From Opitutaceae bacterium (GTDB lineage Bacteria > Verrucomicrobiota > Verrucomicrobiia > Opitutales > Opitutaceae): a stretch of 64,000 nt of DNA. The stretch lies in contig JAHCAZ010000001.1 of the NCBI GenBank assembly GCA_019634615.1, forward strand, positions 62,001-126,000, written 5' to 3'. Under the pieces are notes generated by a model. That model did no database searches. It saw only the letters and a program-made list of their open reading frames with translations, and was not told the DNA's origin. The translations under genes and the position numbers were made by a program. Positions within the stretch are counted from its first letter, which is position 1. Each line of letters starts with the position of its first letter. Shown in pieces: positions 18,579 through 27,273 of the stretch.

Positions 18579-20483
18579 ATGAGCGACCGGATCACCCACG
18601 AATGCGGCGTCGCCCTCGTGCGGCTCCTGAAGCCGCTGTCCTACTATCAGGAGAAGTACGGTTCCCCCCTGTGGGGCTTCACCAAGCTTTTCCTGCTCAT
18701 GGAGAAGCAGCACAACCGCGGCCAGGACGGCGCCGGTGTGGCCTGCGTGAAACTCGATACCCCGGCGGGCGACGCGTTCATGTTCCGCGAGCGCAGCGTG
18801 AAGAGCAACCCGCTCGACAAGATCTTCAAGACCCTCCTCGCCCAGTACAACGAGAAGGTCGGCGCCGGCACCATCCACCCGGAGTTCGCGGACACGGTCA
18901 AGAAGCACTTCGACTTCGGCGGCGAGCTCCTCATGGGCCACCTCCGCTACGGCACCAGCGGCGGCTACAACCTCTCCTCCTGCCACCCGTTCTTCCGCCG
19001 CAGCCCCTGGCCGACGCGCAACCTCGCGCTCTGCGGCAATTTCAACCTCACCAACACCGCCGAGCTCAACGCGTCGCTCACCGCCATGGGGCAGCACCCC
19101 ATCCACGCGACCGACACGCAGGCGATCCTCGAGAAGATCGGCTTCTTCCTCGATGAGGAGCACGAGGACATCTACCGCTTCCTGCGCAAGCGCGACCTGA
19201 GCGGCGACGAGCTGTCGCGCCGCATCAGCGACGAGCTCGACGTCACCCGCATCCTCACCCGCGCGTCGCAGCGCTGGGATGGCGGCTTCACCCTCTGCGG
19301 CCTGATCGGCAACGGCGACGCGTTCGTCGCCCGCGATCCCTCGGGCATCCGCCCCTGCTTCTGGTTCCAGAACGACGAGGTCGCCGCCTTCGCTTCCGAG
19401 CGCGCCCCGCTCATGACCGTGTTCGACCTCGCCGCCGAGCAGGTCCGCGAGGTCAAGCCCGGCCACGTCGTCGTCCTCAAGCGCGCCGGCGCCATCACCG
19501 AGAACGCGTTCACCGCGCCGCTGCCGCGCTCCTCGTGCTCCTTCGAGCGCATCTACTTCTCGCGCGGCAACGACCTCGACATCTACCGCGAGCGCCAGGC
19601 CCTCGGCGGGCAGCTCGCCGACCAGGTCATCACCGCCATCGGGCACGACTGGGCGAACACCGTCTTCAGCTTCATCCCCAACACCGCCGAGGTCGCCTAC
19701 TACGGCCTCATGTCGGCCCTGCGGAAGCGCCGACGCGACGAGGTCAAGGCCGCGATCCTCGAGGCCTGCCGTTCCGGCAAGCTCGATGAGGCCCTGCTCG
19801 ACGAGCTGATCCTGCGGAACTGGCCGCGCGGCGAGAAGGTCGTCAGCAAGGACATCAAGCTCCGCACCTTCATCGGCCAGGAGGGCCTGCGCAACCAGCT
19901 CGCCAGCCACGTCTACGACATCACCTACGGCTCGATCAGCCCCGGCGACAACCTGGTGTGTGTCGACGACTCGATCGTCCGCGGCACGACCCTCCGCAAG
20001 TCCATCCTCCGCATCCTCGCGCGCCTCAACCCGCGCAAGATCGTCATCGTCTCCACCGCCCCGCAGATCCGCTACCCTGACTGCTACGGCATCGACATGT
20101 CGGAGCTCGGGAAATTCATCGCCTTCGAGGCTGCCGTCGAACTGCTCAAGGAGCGTGGCCAGGGCGACCTGCTGCAGGAGGTCTATTCCCTCTGTCGCGA
20201 CGAGGTGAAGCGCGGCGGCTCGGTCAACCACGTCCGCAAGATCTACGAGTCGTTCACCGCCGAGGAGATCTCCGCCAAGATCGTCGAGCGCGTGCGGCCC
20301 AAGGGCGACTGGAAGGGCGAGATCGAGATCATCTTTCAGAAGATCGAGAGCCTCCACGCCGCCGTGCCCAACCACACCGGCGACTGGTACTTCACCGGCA
20401 AATACCCGACGGCCGGCGGCTACCGCGTCGTGAACCAGGCCTACCTGAACTATTTCGAAAAGGCCGAGGGAAGAAGCTATTGA
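18579..20483 (+). CDS. purF: Amidophosphoribosyltransferase
   Basis: First step of purine synthesis: PRPP plus glutamine to phosphoribosylamine. A 634-residue protein, much longer than the about 470-510 of enterobacterial or Bacillus PurF and like the long form seen in Bacteroidota. The amidotransferase nucleophile is probably C9 ([12 protein letters not shown]), implying an eight-residue propeptide is removed. The PRPP motif is [12 protein letters not shown]. The start at 18579 was chosen because of the propeptide; upstream in-frame codons encode no conserved sequence. Followed 27 bases later by purM. Confidence 0.95.
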   Translation: MSDRITHECGVALVRLLKPLSYYQEKYGSPLWGFTKLFLLMEKQHNRGQDGAGVACVKLDTPAGDAFMFRERSVKSNPLDKIFKTLLAQYNEKVGAGTIHPEFADTVKKHFDFGGELLMGHLRYGTSGGYNLSSCHPFFRRSPWPTRNLALCGNFNLTNTAELNASLTAMGQHPIHATDTQAILEKIGFFLDEEHEDIYRFLRKRDLSGDELSRRISDELDVTRILTRASQRWDGGFTLCGLIGNGDAFVARDPSGIRPCFWFQNDEVAAFASERAPLMTVFDLAAEQVREVKPGHVVVLKRAGAITENAFTAPLPRSSCSFERIYFSRGNDLDIYRERQALGGQLADQVITAIGHDWANTVFSFIPNTAEVAYYGLMSALRKRRRDEVKAAILEACRSGKLDEALLDELILRNWPRGEKVVSKDIKLRTFIGQEGLRNQLASHVYDITYGSISPGDNLVCVDDSIVRGTTLRKSILRILARLNPRKIVIVSTAPQIRYPDCYGIDMSELGKFIAFEAAVELLKERGQGDLLQEVYSLCRDEVKRGGSVNHVRKIYESFTAEEISAKIVERVRPKGDWKGEIEIIFQKIESLHAAVPNHTGDWYFTGKYPTAGGYRVVNQAYLNYFEKAEGRSY

Positions 20484-20510
20484 TCGCGGGGGCGTTCCCG
20501 CGATTCAACC

Positions 20511-21617
20511 ATGTCACTCAGCTACGAATCCTCCGGCGTCCGCTACGACCAGCTCGATGCGTTCAAGCGCGCCTGCCAGCAGGCCGCGCGTACCACGGCG
20601 CCGCTGCTCCAGGACCACGGCTACGCCGAGCCCGCCACCACCCGGGGCGAGAGCGCCTACCTGATCGAGGCGTCCGACCATTACCTCGCCCATGTCGAGG
20701 AGGGCCTCGGCACCAAGAACCTCGTGGCCGACGCCGTCTACGCCGCCACGGGCAAGGGATTCTACCGCGAGATCGCGATCGATACGGTCGCGACGATCGT
20801 CAATGACCTCGCCACCTGCGGCGCGCTCCCGATCTCGGTCGCCATGCACGCCGCCGTGGGTGACTCGGGGTGGTTCGCCGACGCCAAGCGCATGCAGGCG
20901 CTCGTCGCCGGCTGGGCCGACGGCTGCCGGCAGGCGGGTGCGGTCTGGGGCGGGGGAGAAACGCCGACCCTCAAGGGCATCGTCAACGCCGACACCATCG
21001 TCCTCGCCGGTTCCGCCATCGGCAAGATCGCCCCGAAATCGCTGCGCATCACCGGCGACGTGCGCGACGGCGACGCCATCATCTTCCTCGCCAGCTCCGG
21101 CGTGCAGACCAACGGCCTCAGTCTCTGCCGCCTCATCGCGGACAAGCTGCCGCAGGGCTATCAGACGCCCATCGGCCACGGCGACTCGCGCACCTACGGC
21201 GAGGCCCTGCTCGCGCCGTCGGTCATCTACGTCGCCTTCGTGCGCGAGTGCCAGCGCCGCGGCCTCAAGCTCAACTACGTCGCCCACGTCACCGGCCACG
21301 GCTGGCGCAAGCTCATGCGCCTCGAGGAGCCCTTCGTCTACGAGATCACCACGCCGCGCGCCCCGCTCCCGCTTTTCCAGTTCCTCGAGCAGGCCGGCCC
21401 GATCACGACGCGCGAGATGTACGCGACCTTCAACCAGGGTGTCGGCTTCGCCGCCTACGTGGACCCGAAGTCGGCTGACGCCGTCCTCGCCGCGGCCAAG
21501 GCCGCCGGCTACGACGCCTGGCTGGCCGGCCGCGTCCACAAGGACGGCACCCGCAAGGCCGTGACCGTGCCTTCGCTGGGGATCACCTTCGAGGGCGACA
21601 CGCTGCAGGTGCGGTGA
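20511..21617 (+). CDS. purM: Phosphoribosylformylglycinamidine cyclo-ligase (AIR synthase)
   Basis: A 368-residue AIR synthase that closes the imidazole ring of FGAM with ATP. The glycine-rich segment DGYAEPATTRGE is unusual, but VEEGLGTKNLVADAVY, AVWGGGETPTL and ASSGVQTNGLSLCR are family blocks. Together with purF it forms an operon, 27 bases apart. The sequence is of the longer type also found with long PurF. A family 1 palindrome follows. Confidence 0.93.
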   Translation: MSLSYESSGVRYDQLDAFKRACQQAARTTAPLLQDHGYAEPATTRGESAYLIEASDHYLAHVEEGLGTKNLVADAVYAATGKGFYREIAIDTVATIVNDLATCGALPISVAMHAAVGDSGWFADAKRMQALVAGWADGCRQAGAVWGGGETPTLKGIVNADTIVLAGSAIGKIAPKSLRITGDVRDGDAIIFLASSGVQTNGLSLCRLIADKLPQGYQTPIGHGDSRTYGEALLAPSVIYVAFVRECQRRGLKLNYVAHVTGHGWRKLMRLEEPFVYEITTPRAPLPLFQFLEQAGPITTREMYATFNQGVGFAAYVDPKSADAVLAAAKAAGYDAWLAGRVHKDGTRKAVTVPSLGITFEGDTLQVR

Positions 21618-21626
21618 GACCCCTTG

Positions 21627-21703
21627 GTGTAGCCACGAGCGTGAGCGAGTGGACGTTGGGGCCAGGTTGCCTGCGGTCCACTCGCTCACGCTCGTAGCCA
21701 CAC
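21627..21703. repeat. Palindromic repeat, family 1 (copy b)
   Basis: Arms 21627-21653 and 21677-21703 match as an inverted repeat with two mismatches; core word ACGAGCGTGAGCGAGTGGA. Lies between convergent purM and the solute-binding protein gene. Confidence 0.93.
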
Positions 21704-21718
21704 GGCTTCTGCCTCCGA

Positions 21719-23326
21719 TTATTCCGCCGGCGCCCGGTTGAGCGTGCGGCGCACGAGCCGCGCCACGGCCTCCTGCTCGAGGCTGGCTTCCCACAGCGCA
21801 TCCCGCCGGGCGGCATGCACCGCCGCCTCAGGGCCGGCGAGGCTGGCCAAGCGGTCGAGGCAGGCGCCAATCGTCTCATTGCGCAGCACCGTCTCCTCGC
21901 GCTCCTTGATGTCGCGCCGGGCGTCCACGCGCATGGCCCGCTCGTATAGCGGCAGGACCTTGGCCACGTAGCGATCCTCCGCGCCGGGGCGCGCGTCGGC
22001 CAGCAGGTACAGGTTCGCCTGGTCGATGCGCGCGATCTCGCCGGCGCGGCTCGTGTCGTAGCAGGCCAGGTCGAAACCGAGCTGGAAGCCGCCGGCCTGG
22101 TCGGCGAGATAGGGCCGGAGGTTCGGGTGCGGTTCGACGCCGACGATCGACGGGGTCCACCGCGCCACCTGCGCAAAGATCCGGTTGCCCTGCTCGCTCG
22201 TGGCGAACCGCAGGAAATCGAGGGCGCGGGCGCGGTTGCGACCATTGAGGGCCAGGCCGACCTCAAAGTGGGAGGTGTAGCTCTTGTCCTCGGCGGGGCC
22301 GGGGACGTTGCGGCCGAACCGGGGTGTCGTCGGCAGCGGGGCGGGCACGCGCACGACGCCGAGGGGAAATTGGATCTGACGGCGCACGGATTCATCGGAG
22401 TTGCTGAAGCTGATCAGGGTCAGGGCGTGGCCCTGCGTGAAATACATGTCGGCGTCCTCGCGCCCCAGCTGGGTGAAACCCGGCTGCATCAGGCCGGCCA
22501 GCTCGTGCGTCATGCCCATGAGGTCGCGGATCTCCGGCGTGGCGAAGCTGTAGCGGCCCTCGAGCCAGGCGATGGTCTGCTCCGTGTTGGAGTAGCGCAG
22601 CGTGCGCGTGAGATTGAACTCCTGCGCGAGCCGGGCGGTCTGCGTGCGCACGAGCAGGCGGACGAGCACCGGGGCGTGGTAGAGCGAGCTGGCGATGGGG
22701 TGAACCTTGCGGCCGGTGCGCTCGGCGTAGGCCTGCGTCTCGCGGCAGAGCTGCACAAAACCCTCGTAGGTCTGCGGCCACGGCCGGTCGCCGAAGATCT
22801 CGCGGTACAGGTCGAGGTTCACGAGCAGGCGCGTCGTCGTGTTGGTGAACGGCACGCTGTAGTAATCCAGCAGGGTGTCGAAATACGAGCTGCGCAGCCC
22901 GGCGGCGAAGGTGTTGCGCCAGGGCACGCCGGCGAGGCGCGTGCCGGCGTTGTAGGGGTTGGGCTTGGCCAGCTCGTCGCCGAGGGGCTGGATGTAGCGC
23001 GCCAGCCGCTCGTTGGTGCTGCCGGCGTGGATGGCGAGGATCTCGGGCGTATCGTGGCTGAGGAGCTGGGTGATGAACCAGCTCGCGTACAACCGGTGCG
23101 GCACGGCGATCTGGACCACGCGCACGCGCTCGCCGCGCTGGCGACAGGCCTCCTCGTAGGCGCGGCCCAGGGCGTCGATGGCCGGCTGGGTCTCGAGGAA
23201 GATATGGCCGATGCGGACGACCTCCACGTCGCCCGGCCCGAGCCACCCGGTCCGGCGGGCCAACTGCCAGGCCCCGAGCCCGGCGAGGCCGAGGAGCAGC
23301 GTGGCGAGGATCAGGGCCGGCCGCAT
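21719..23326 (-). CDS. Membrane-anchored extracellular solute-binding protein
   Basis: A 535-residue protein with an N-terminal hydrophobic segment (MRPALILATLLLGLAGLGAW) and then a family 1-type substrate-binding fold (RIGHIFLETQPAIDALGRAYEE, HAGSTNERLARYIQPLGDEL, EGFVQLCRETQAYAERTG). It lies 15 bases after the AraC gene in the same direction. No permease or ATPase gene is in the window. About 90 residues beyond the usual SBP length form a helical C-terminal tail. It probably binds a sugar, and the regulator pairing suggests it may serve in sensing as well as uptake; both are inference. Confidence 0.8.
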   Translation of the reverse strand: MRPALILATLLLGLAGLGAWQLARRTGWLGPGDVEVVRIGHIFLETQPAIDALGRAYEEACRQRGERVRVVQIAVPHRLYASWFITQLLSHDTPEILAIHAGSTNERLARYIQPLGDELAKPNPYNAGTRLAGVPWRNTFAAGLRSSYFDTLLDYYSVPFTNTTTRLLVNLDLYREIFGDRPWPQTYEGFVQLCRETQAYAERTGRKVHPIASSLYHAPVLVRLLVRTQTARLAQEFNLTRTLRYSNTEQTIAWLEGRYSFATPEIRDLMGMTHELAGLMQPGFTQLGREDADMYFTQGHALTLISFSNSDESVRRQIQFPLGVVRVPAPLPTTPRFGRNVPGPAEDKSYTSHFEVGLALNGRNRARALDFLRFATSEQGNRIFAQVARWTPSIVGVEPHPNLRPYLADQAGGFQLGFDLACYDTSRAGEIARIDQANLYLLADARPGAEDRYVAKVLPLYERAMRVDARRDIKEREETVLRNETIGACLDRLASLAGPEAAVHAARRDALWEASLEQEAVARLVRRTLNRAPAE

Positions 23327-23341
23327 CGCGGGGCGCGGGGC

Positions 23342-24400
23342 TCAGCTGGCGCAGCGGACCCGCGGCTCGGCGGTCGCCTCGCGCGGCGGGATCGGGCTCG
23401 TGGTGCCGCGGAAGGTGTGGGGGTTGCCGGCGCCGTACGGGTTGGCCCGCCGGCCCGAGAGCATCTGGGCGCGGTAACCGTTGGGCGTGCCCATGAGGTG
23501 CGTGCGGAACAGGCGGCAGAAATAGCCGACATCGTGGTAGCCGAGGTCGAACGCGATCGTCTTCACCGGATGATCGGTCGTCGCGAGCAGGCGCTGCGCG
23601 GCGCGCAGCTTCTGGTCGACGATGTAGCGCCCGAGCGCGACGCCGCTCTCCTCGCGGAAGATGCGCGCGATGTGGCGCACGCTGTAGTGGAAGTGGCTGG
23701 CGATGTCCTCGAGCTGGATCGGCTGGTTGATGTTCTGATGCACGAAGTCGACGATCTGCTGGTACTTCGAGGTCGCGACCGACTCGGGATCGATGGGGAA
23801 GGGCGCCTGGGACTGGGGGAACGAGGTCTGCGGGGCGGCGCGATCGATCATCTCCTGCACGAAGAGCTCGGTGAGCGAGCGCAGCTTGTCCGCCAGCAGC
23901 GGGCTCGGCGGCGATTGGTGCAGGAGTTCCCACATCGTCTGGTGCAGCCGGGTGTGCACCGGGTTGCGGCGGATGTGGAAGTGCCCGGCATCGACGCGAT
24001 CGAGGAGGGACTGGAGCGTGTCCTGGCCGGACTTCTCGAGGGCGCCGACCTTGATCTGCAGGCTCGCGATGACGACCGGCGCCTTGAGCGTCGACCAGCT
24101 GTGCTGGCGCCCGGGGGGCATGAAGAAGATGTCGCCGGGCTGGAAGGTCGCCGCGTGCTTCGGCGTGCGGTATTGCAGGCGTCCCTTGCACAGCAGCGCG
24201 ATCTCGAACCAGTCGTGCTGGTGCATCGTCACGCGGTAGTCGGACTCGACCGGGCAGCAGTAGTAGAAGCATTGGAGGTACCAGCGCAGGCCGCACAGGA
24301 GCCACGGCGGCGCGCCGTCGAGGTGCTGCGCCAGCGTCTGGTTGCAGCGCAGGAAGGCCCGCATATCCGCGGCGGCGACAGGAGTGGGGTTACCGGGCAT
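23342..24400 (-). CDS. AraC-family transcriptional regulator
   Basis: A 352-residue regulator. Residues about 50-110 are a cupin-like ligand domain (HQHDWFEIALLCKGRLQY, FQPGDIFFMPPGRQHSW), residues 213-312 hold the two helix-turn-helix motifs (QLEDIASHFHYSVRHIARIF and VKTIAFDLGYHDVGYFCRLF), and the tail is disordered. Such proteins activate sugar-use genes upon ligand binding. It is divergent from the sialidase-like gene, and a copy of the 17-base site that also precedes three other genes of this region lies in the shared gap, at 24476-24492. It is the only regulator of this class in the region and is therefore the best candidate to read that site. Confidence 0.93.
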   Translation of the reverse strand: MPGNPTPVAAADMRAFLRCNQTLAQHLDGAPPWLLCGLRWYLQCFYYCCPVESDYRVTMHQHDWFEIALLCKGRLQYRTPKHAATFQPGDIFFMPPGRQHSWSTLKAPVVIASLQIKVGALEKSGQDTLQSLLDRVDAGHFHIRRNPVHTRLHQTMWELLHQSPPSPLLADKLRSLTELFVQEMIDRAAPQTSFPQSQAPFPIDPESVATSKYQQIVDFVHQNINQPIQLEDIASHFHYSVRHIARIFREESGVALGRYIVDQKLRAAQRLLATTDHPVKTIAFDLGYHDVGYFCRLFRTHLMGTPNGYRAQMLSGRRANPYGAGNPHTFRGTTSPIPPREATAEPRVRCAS

Positions 24401-24475
24401 GGTCGGAATCTCCTATCCGCACCCAAGCCGCTCCCACGGGATTCGGCAAGCCTCCGTCCCTTCCTTCCCATGCAT

Positions 24476-24492
24476 GTCCTAAAAGTCCCATA
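24476..24492 (+). promoter_or_regulatory. Candidate operator, site A
   Basis: GTCC-N5-GTCCCATA, reading toward the sialidase-like gene, whose start is 101 bases on. It also lies 76 bases before the divergent AraC gene. Two further ATGTCC words follow at 24521 and 24541. Confidence 0.7.
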
Positions 24493-24592
24493 CCGCGGAC
24501 TTCGCGAATCGGGGGTCGCCATGTCCTGATGAGCCGATGGATGTCCGCTCAAATGTTTTGCCGGAAATCGCCGGCCCGGCGAAACCTGCGTC

Positions 24593-25975
24593 ATGACCAC
24601 CGCTTCCCCGGCCACCCCCGCGGCGCCCAGCCATGCCGGCCTGAAGGCGCGGCCGTTTGCGTACGCGGACATCTACCGCCACCCGGCCACGCCGGGCCGC
24701 GACGTGTCGCCCGCGCTGGCCGGACTGCGCAAGAACGAGTCCGCCAACGTCGTGATTCGCGCCGACGGGGCCTGGCTCGCGACCTGGAGCCAGGGTTCGT
24801 CGGAGGCGGCCCTCGACGAGCGCGTGGTCGCGGCCGTCAGCCACGACCTGGGCCGCACGTGGAGTGAGCCGTGGACGGTCACGGCCTCGACCCCGGACTT
24901 TCGCCGGGCCTACGGCTGCCCGTTCGTGGTGCCGGGCAGCGGGCGCATCTACTTCTTCCTGCATGAGGGCCGCCAGCACGGCGGCGGGCTGGAGCGCACC
25001 GCGGTCGAGGTGGATGCCGGCTGGTTCGCCTATCATTTTTCGGACGACGGCGGCGTCACCTGGTCGGCGCCGCACCGCGTGCCGGTGTTCCCGCGCGACA
25101 TCAGTGTGTTCGCGGATCGCATCCACGCGCACCTCAACCATGGTCCGCAGGTGATGCCCGACGGCGAGGTCGTCCTGCCATTCACGCACCATCACCGCAA
25201 CGGCGCCACCCGGCGCGCCTGGCAGCTGTGCTGGGCCGAGGCGTCGCTGCTGCGGTGCGAGAACCTCCTGACCGAGCGCGATCCGACCCGGCTGCGCTTC
25301 TCGCTGCTCCCACCGGGCACCCACGGCCTGCGCGTCGATGTGCTGGAGCACGGCACCAATCCCGCGGTGCGGCGCCTCGCGGCGGCCTACGGCGGGCGCC
25401 CCGTCGAGCTCGCGGCCAACGCCCAGGAACCCACCGTCGTGCCGCTGGCCGGTGGCCGCTGGCTTTGCGTCGTGCGCACCTACCTCGGCTCGCCCGGCTA
25501 TGCGATCTCGGCCGACGCCGGGCTGACCTGGACGCCGGTGGAGCGGCTGCGCTATGCCCCGGGCGGCCCGTTCATCGATCATCCGCACACCATGTGCCCG
25601 ATCGCACGGCTGCCGGACGGGCGCTATCTGCTCCTCTTCACGAACAACGACGGCACGCGCAACGGCGCCGCGCACGTCTGGGACGGCGGCAACCGCACGC
25701 GGAACCCGCAGTGGTTCGTGGTGGGCCGCGAGACCCCGGGCGAGACCCGCAATGCCGGCCTCGTGTTCGGCGAGCCGCGGATCCTGGCGGAGGCGAACGA
25801 CGACGAATGGCCCGACGGTTTCCGCGCCTCCTTCTGCACCGGCATCGCGATGCCGCAGTATTTCGCCGCCGCGGGCCGGCACTTTGTCCAATACGGCCTG
25901 AAGAAGGAGCACATCCTGCTCGACGAGATCCCGGCGTCGGTCATCGACGCCATGACGCCGGCGCTCCCGCGATAA
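24593..25975 (+). CDS. Sialidase-fold (Asp-box) hydrolase-like protein, first copy
   Basis: A 460-residue beta-propeller protein with three Asp boxes: SHDLGRTW, SDDGGVTW and SADAGLTW. This is the exo-alpha-sialidase/BNR fold, used by enzymes that remove terminal acidic sugars; the family is broad and substrate is unknown. There is no signal peptide, so the protein should be cytoplasmic. The start MTTASPATP is 192 bases from the AraC gene on the other strand. The next gene begins 26 bases after its stop, which supports an operon with the SGNH hydrolase. A second, distinct family member is at 30962. Confidence 0.82.
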   Translation: MTTASPATPAAPSHAGLKARPFAYADIYRHPATPGRDVSPALAGLRKNESANVVIRADGAWLATWSQGSSEAALDERVVAAVSHDLGRTWSEPWTVTASTPDFRRAYGCPFVVPGSGRIYFFLHEGRQHGGGLERTAVEVDAGWFAYHFSDDGGVTWSAPHRVPVFPRDISVFADRIHAHLNHGPQVMPDGEVVLPFTHHHRNGATRRAWQLCWAEASLLRCENLLTERDPTRLRFSLLPPGTHGLRVDVLEHGTNPAVRRLAAAYGGRPVELAANAQEPTVVPLAGGRWLCVVRTYLGSPGYAISADAGLTWTPVERLRYAPGGPFIDHPHTMCPIARLPDGRYLLLFTNNDGTRNGAAHVWDGGNRTRNPQWFVVGRETPGETRNAGLVFGEPRILAEANDDEWPDGFRASFCTGIAMPQYFAAAGRHFVQYGLKKEHILLDEIPASVIDAMTPALPR

Positions 25976-26001
25976 CGTCCCCAACCGCCATCCCCGCTGC
26001 C

Positions 26002-27096
26002 ATGTCCAACCCCGAGAAACCCGATCCGGCCGCCGTGCCCGTGGTGAGCCGCCCGGCGGTCGCGCTGGCCTGGCATGATGTCACGCAGTGGGGGGTCGAG
26101 GGCCGCGCGTGGTTGGACCAGCCGCGGCTGCGCTGGTTCGACCGCCTGCCCGCGGCGGCGCAGGCGGAGACGAGCAGGCTCCTCGACTTCTACGGCAAGT
26201 TCAGCGTCTGGGATCTCAGCCGCTGCAGCGCCGGCATGATGGCGCGGTTCCGTTCGGACGCCACGGCGCTGCATGTGCGCTACCGGCTGACCTCGCCCGA
26301 GCTGGCGCTGCCGCACATGCCGGCGACGGGCGTCAGCGGGGTGGACCTCTACGCCCGCGACGCGACGGGCACGTGGCGCTACGTGCAGGGCAACAAGCCC
26401 AAGGCCCAGGATTTCGAGGGCGAGATCATCGCCGGCCTCGCGCCGGGCGAGCGCGAATACGCGCTTTATCTGCCGCTCTACAACGGACTCGAGCGCCTCG
26501 AGATCGGCGTGCCCCGGGATGCGCGGTTCGCCGGCCTGGCGCCGCGGGCGCGGCCGGTGGCGTTTTACGGCACCTCCATCACCCAGGGCGGCGTCGCCTC
26601 GCGCCCGGGCATCTGCCACACCGCCATCCTCGGGCGGCGGCTGGACCGGCCGGTGCTGAACCTCGGGTTCTCCGGCACGGGGCGCATGGACCCCGTGATT
26701 GGTCGCTACCTCACGCAGGTGGACGCCGCGCTTTTCGTGATCGAGTGCTGCGGCAACATGCAGCCCGCGCAGATCCGCGAGCGCTGCGTGCCGCTCGTGC
26801 GGCAGCTGCGCGCGGCGCGGCCGGACACCCCGATCGTGCTGGTCGAGGACCGGGGTTTCCCGAACGCGTGGATCGAAACGGCCAAGGCGGATTACAACCG
26901 CGCCAACCACGCGGCCCTGCGCGAGGCCTACGCGGCGCTCCAGCGGGAGCGGCTCCCGCGGATCCACTACATCGCGGGGGCGGAACTCTACGGCACGGAC
27001 TCGGAAGGCTCGACGGACAACGCGCATGCGAACGATCTCGGCTTCCTGCGCATGGCCGACGTGATGGAGCCGGTGCTGCGGGCCGCGCTGGCCTGA
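26002..27096 (+). CDS. SGNH/GDSL-type hydrolase
   Basis: A 364-residue protein. Residues 1-180 are a beta-rich N-terminal domain, residues 185-364 a SGNH domain: FYGTSITQGG gives the nucleophile S192, the block around GFSGTG (near 223) and CCGN (near 251) supply the oxyanion residues, and DNAH at 339-342 gives the Asp/His. Related enzymes remove O-acetyl groups from sugars. There is no signal peptide. It follows the sialidase-like gene by 26 bases, suggesting de-acetylation of the same substrate. Esterase activity is inference. Confidence 0.85.
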   Translation: MSNPEKPDPAAVPVVSRPAVALAWHDVTQWGVEGRAWLDQPRLRWFDRLPAAAQAETSRLLDFYGKFSVWDLSRCSAGMMARFRSDATALHVRYRLTSPELALPHMPATGVSGVDLYARDATGTWRYVQGNKPKAQDFEGEIIAGLAPGEREYALYLPLYNGLERLEIGVPRDARFAGLAPRARPVAFYGTSITQGGVASRPGICHTAILGRRLDRPVLNLGFSGTGRMDPVIGRYLTQVDAALFVIECCGNMQPAQIRERCVPLVRQLRAARPDTPIVLVEDRGFPNAWIETAKADYNRANHAALREAYAALQRERLPRIHYIAGAELYGTDSEGSTDNAHANDLGFLRMADVMEPVLRAALA

Positions 27097-27174
27097 GGCG
27101 GCGGGGGAAGACCGGCGGAATCCCGGGCGTGGCGCGGCCGGTTCGGCGGGAGGGCCGGGCGGAGTGCCATGGAA

Positions 27175-27191
27175 GTCCGATTTGTCCCATA
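27175..27191 (+). promoter_or_regulatory. Candidate operator, site B
   Basis: GTCC-N5-GTCCCATA, 83 bases before the TonB receptor start and in the same orientation as site A relative to its gene. It abuts the -35 position of the likely promoter whose -10 box is at 27213, the usual place for a class II activator site. Confidence 0.75.
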
Positions 27192-27212
27192 GCGTCCCCC
27201 GGGTCGCTCGTC

Positions 27213-27218
27213 TATGAT
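27213..27218 (+). promoter_or_regulatory. Likely -10 box of the TonB receptor promoter
   Basis: TATGAT, 56 bases before the start codon. The -35 position at optimal spacing (27190-27195) has no TTGACA match, which fits dependence on an activator bound at site B. Confidence 0.5.
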
Positions 27219-27273
27219 GGACGCACCGAGCGCGGCCCGTGCCGTGCGGCCGGCAACCCCAAATAACTACACC

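Noticed and set aside
18363-20375. Open frame continuing upstream of purL on the minus strand
   Set aside because: It is exactly opposite purF; the composition is GC-shadow repeats of charged residues without conserved blocks, and purL starts at its family start.
24521-24546. Two extra ATGTCC words after operator site A
   Set aside because: They lack the second half-site at N5 spacing, so they were noted as possible half-sites only.
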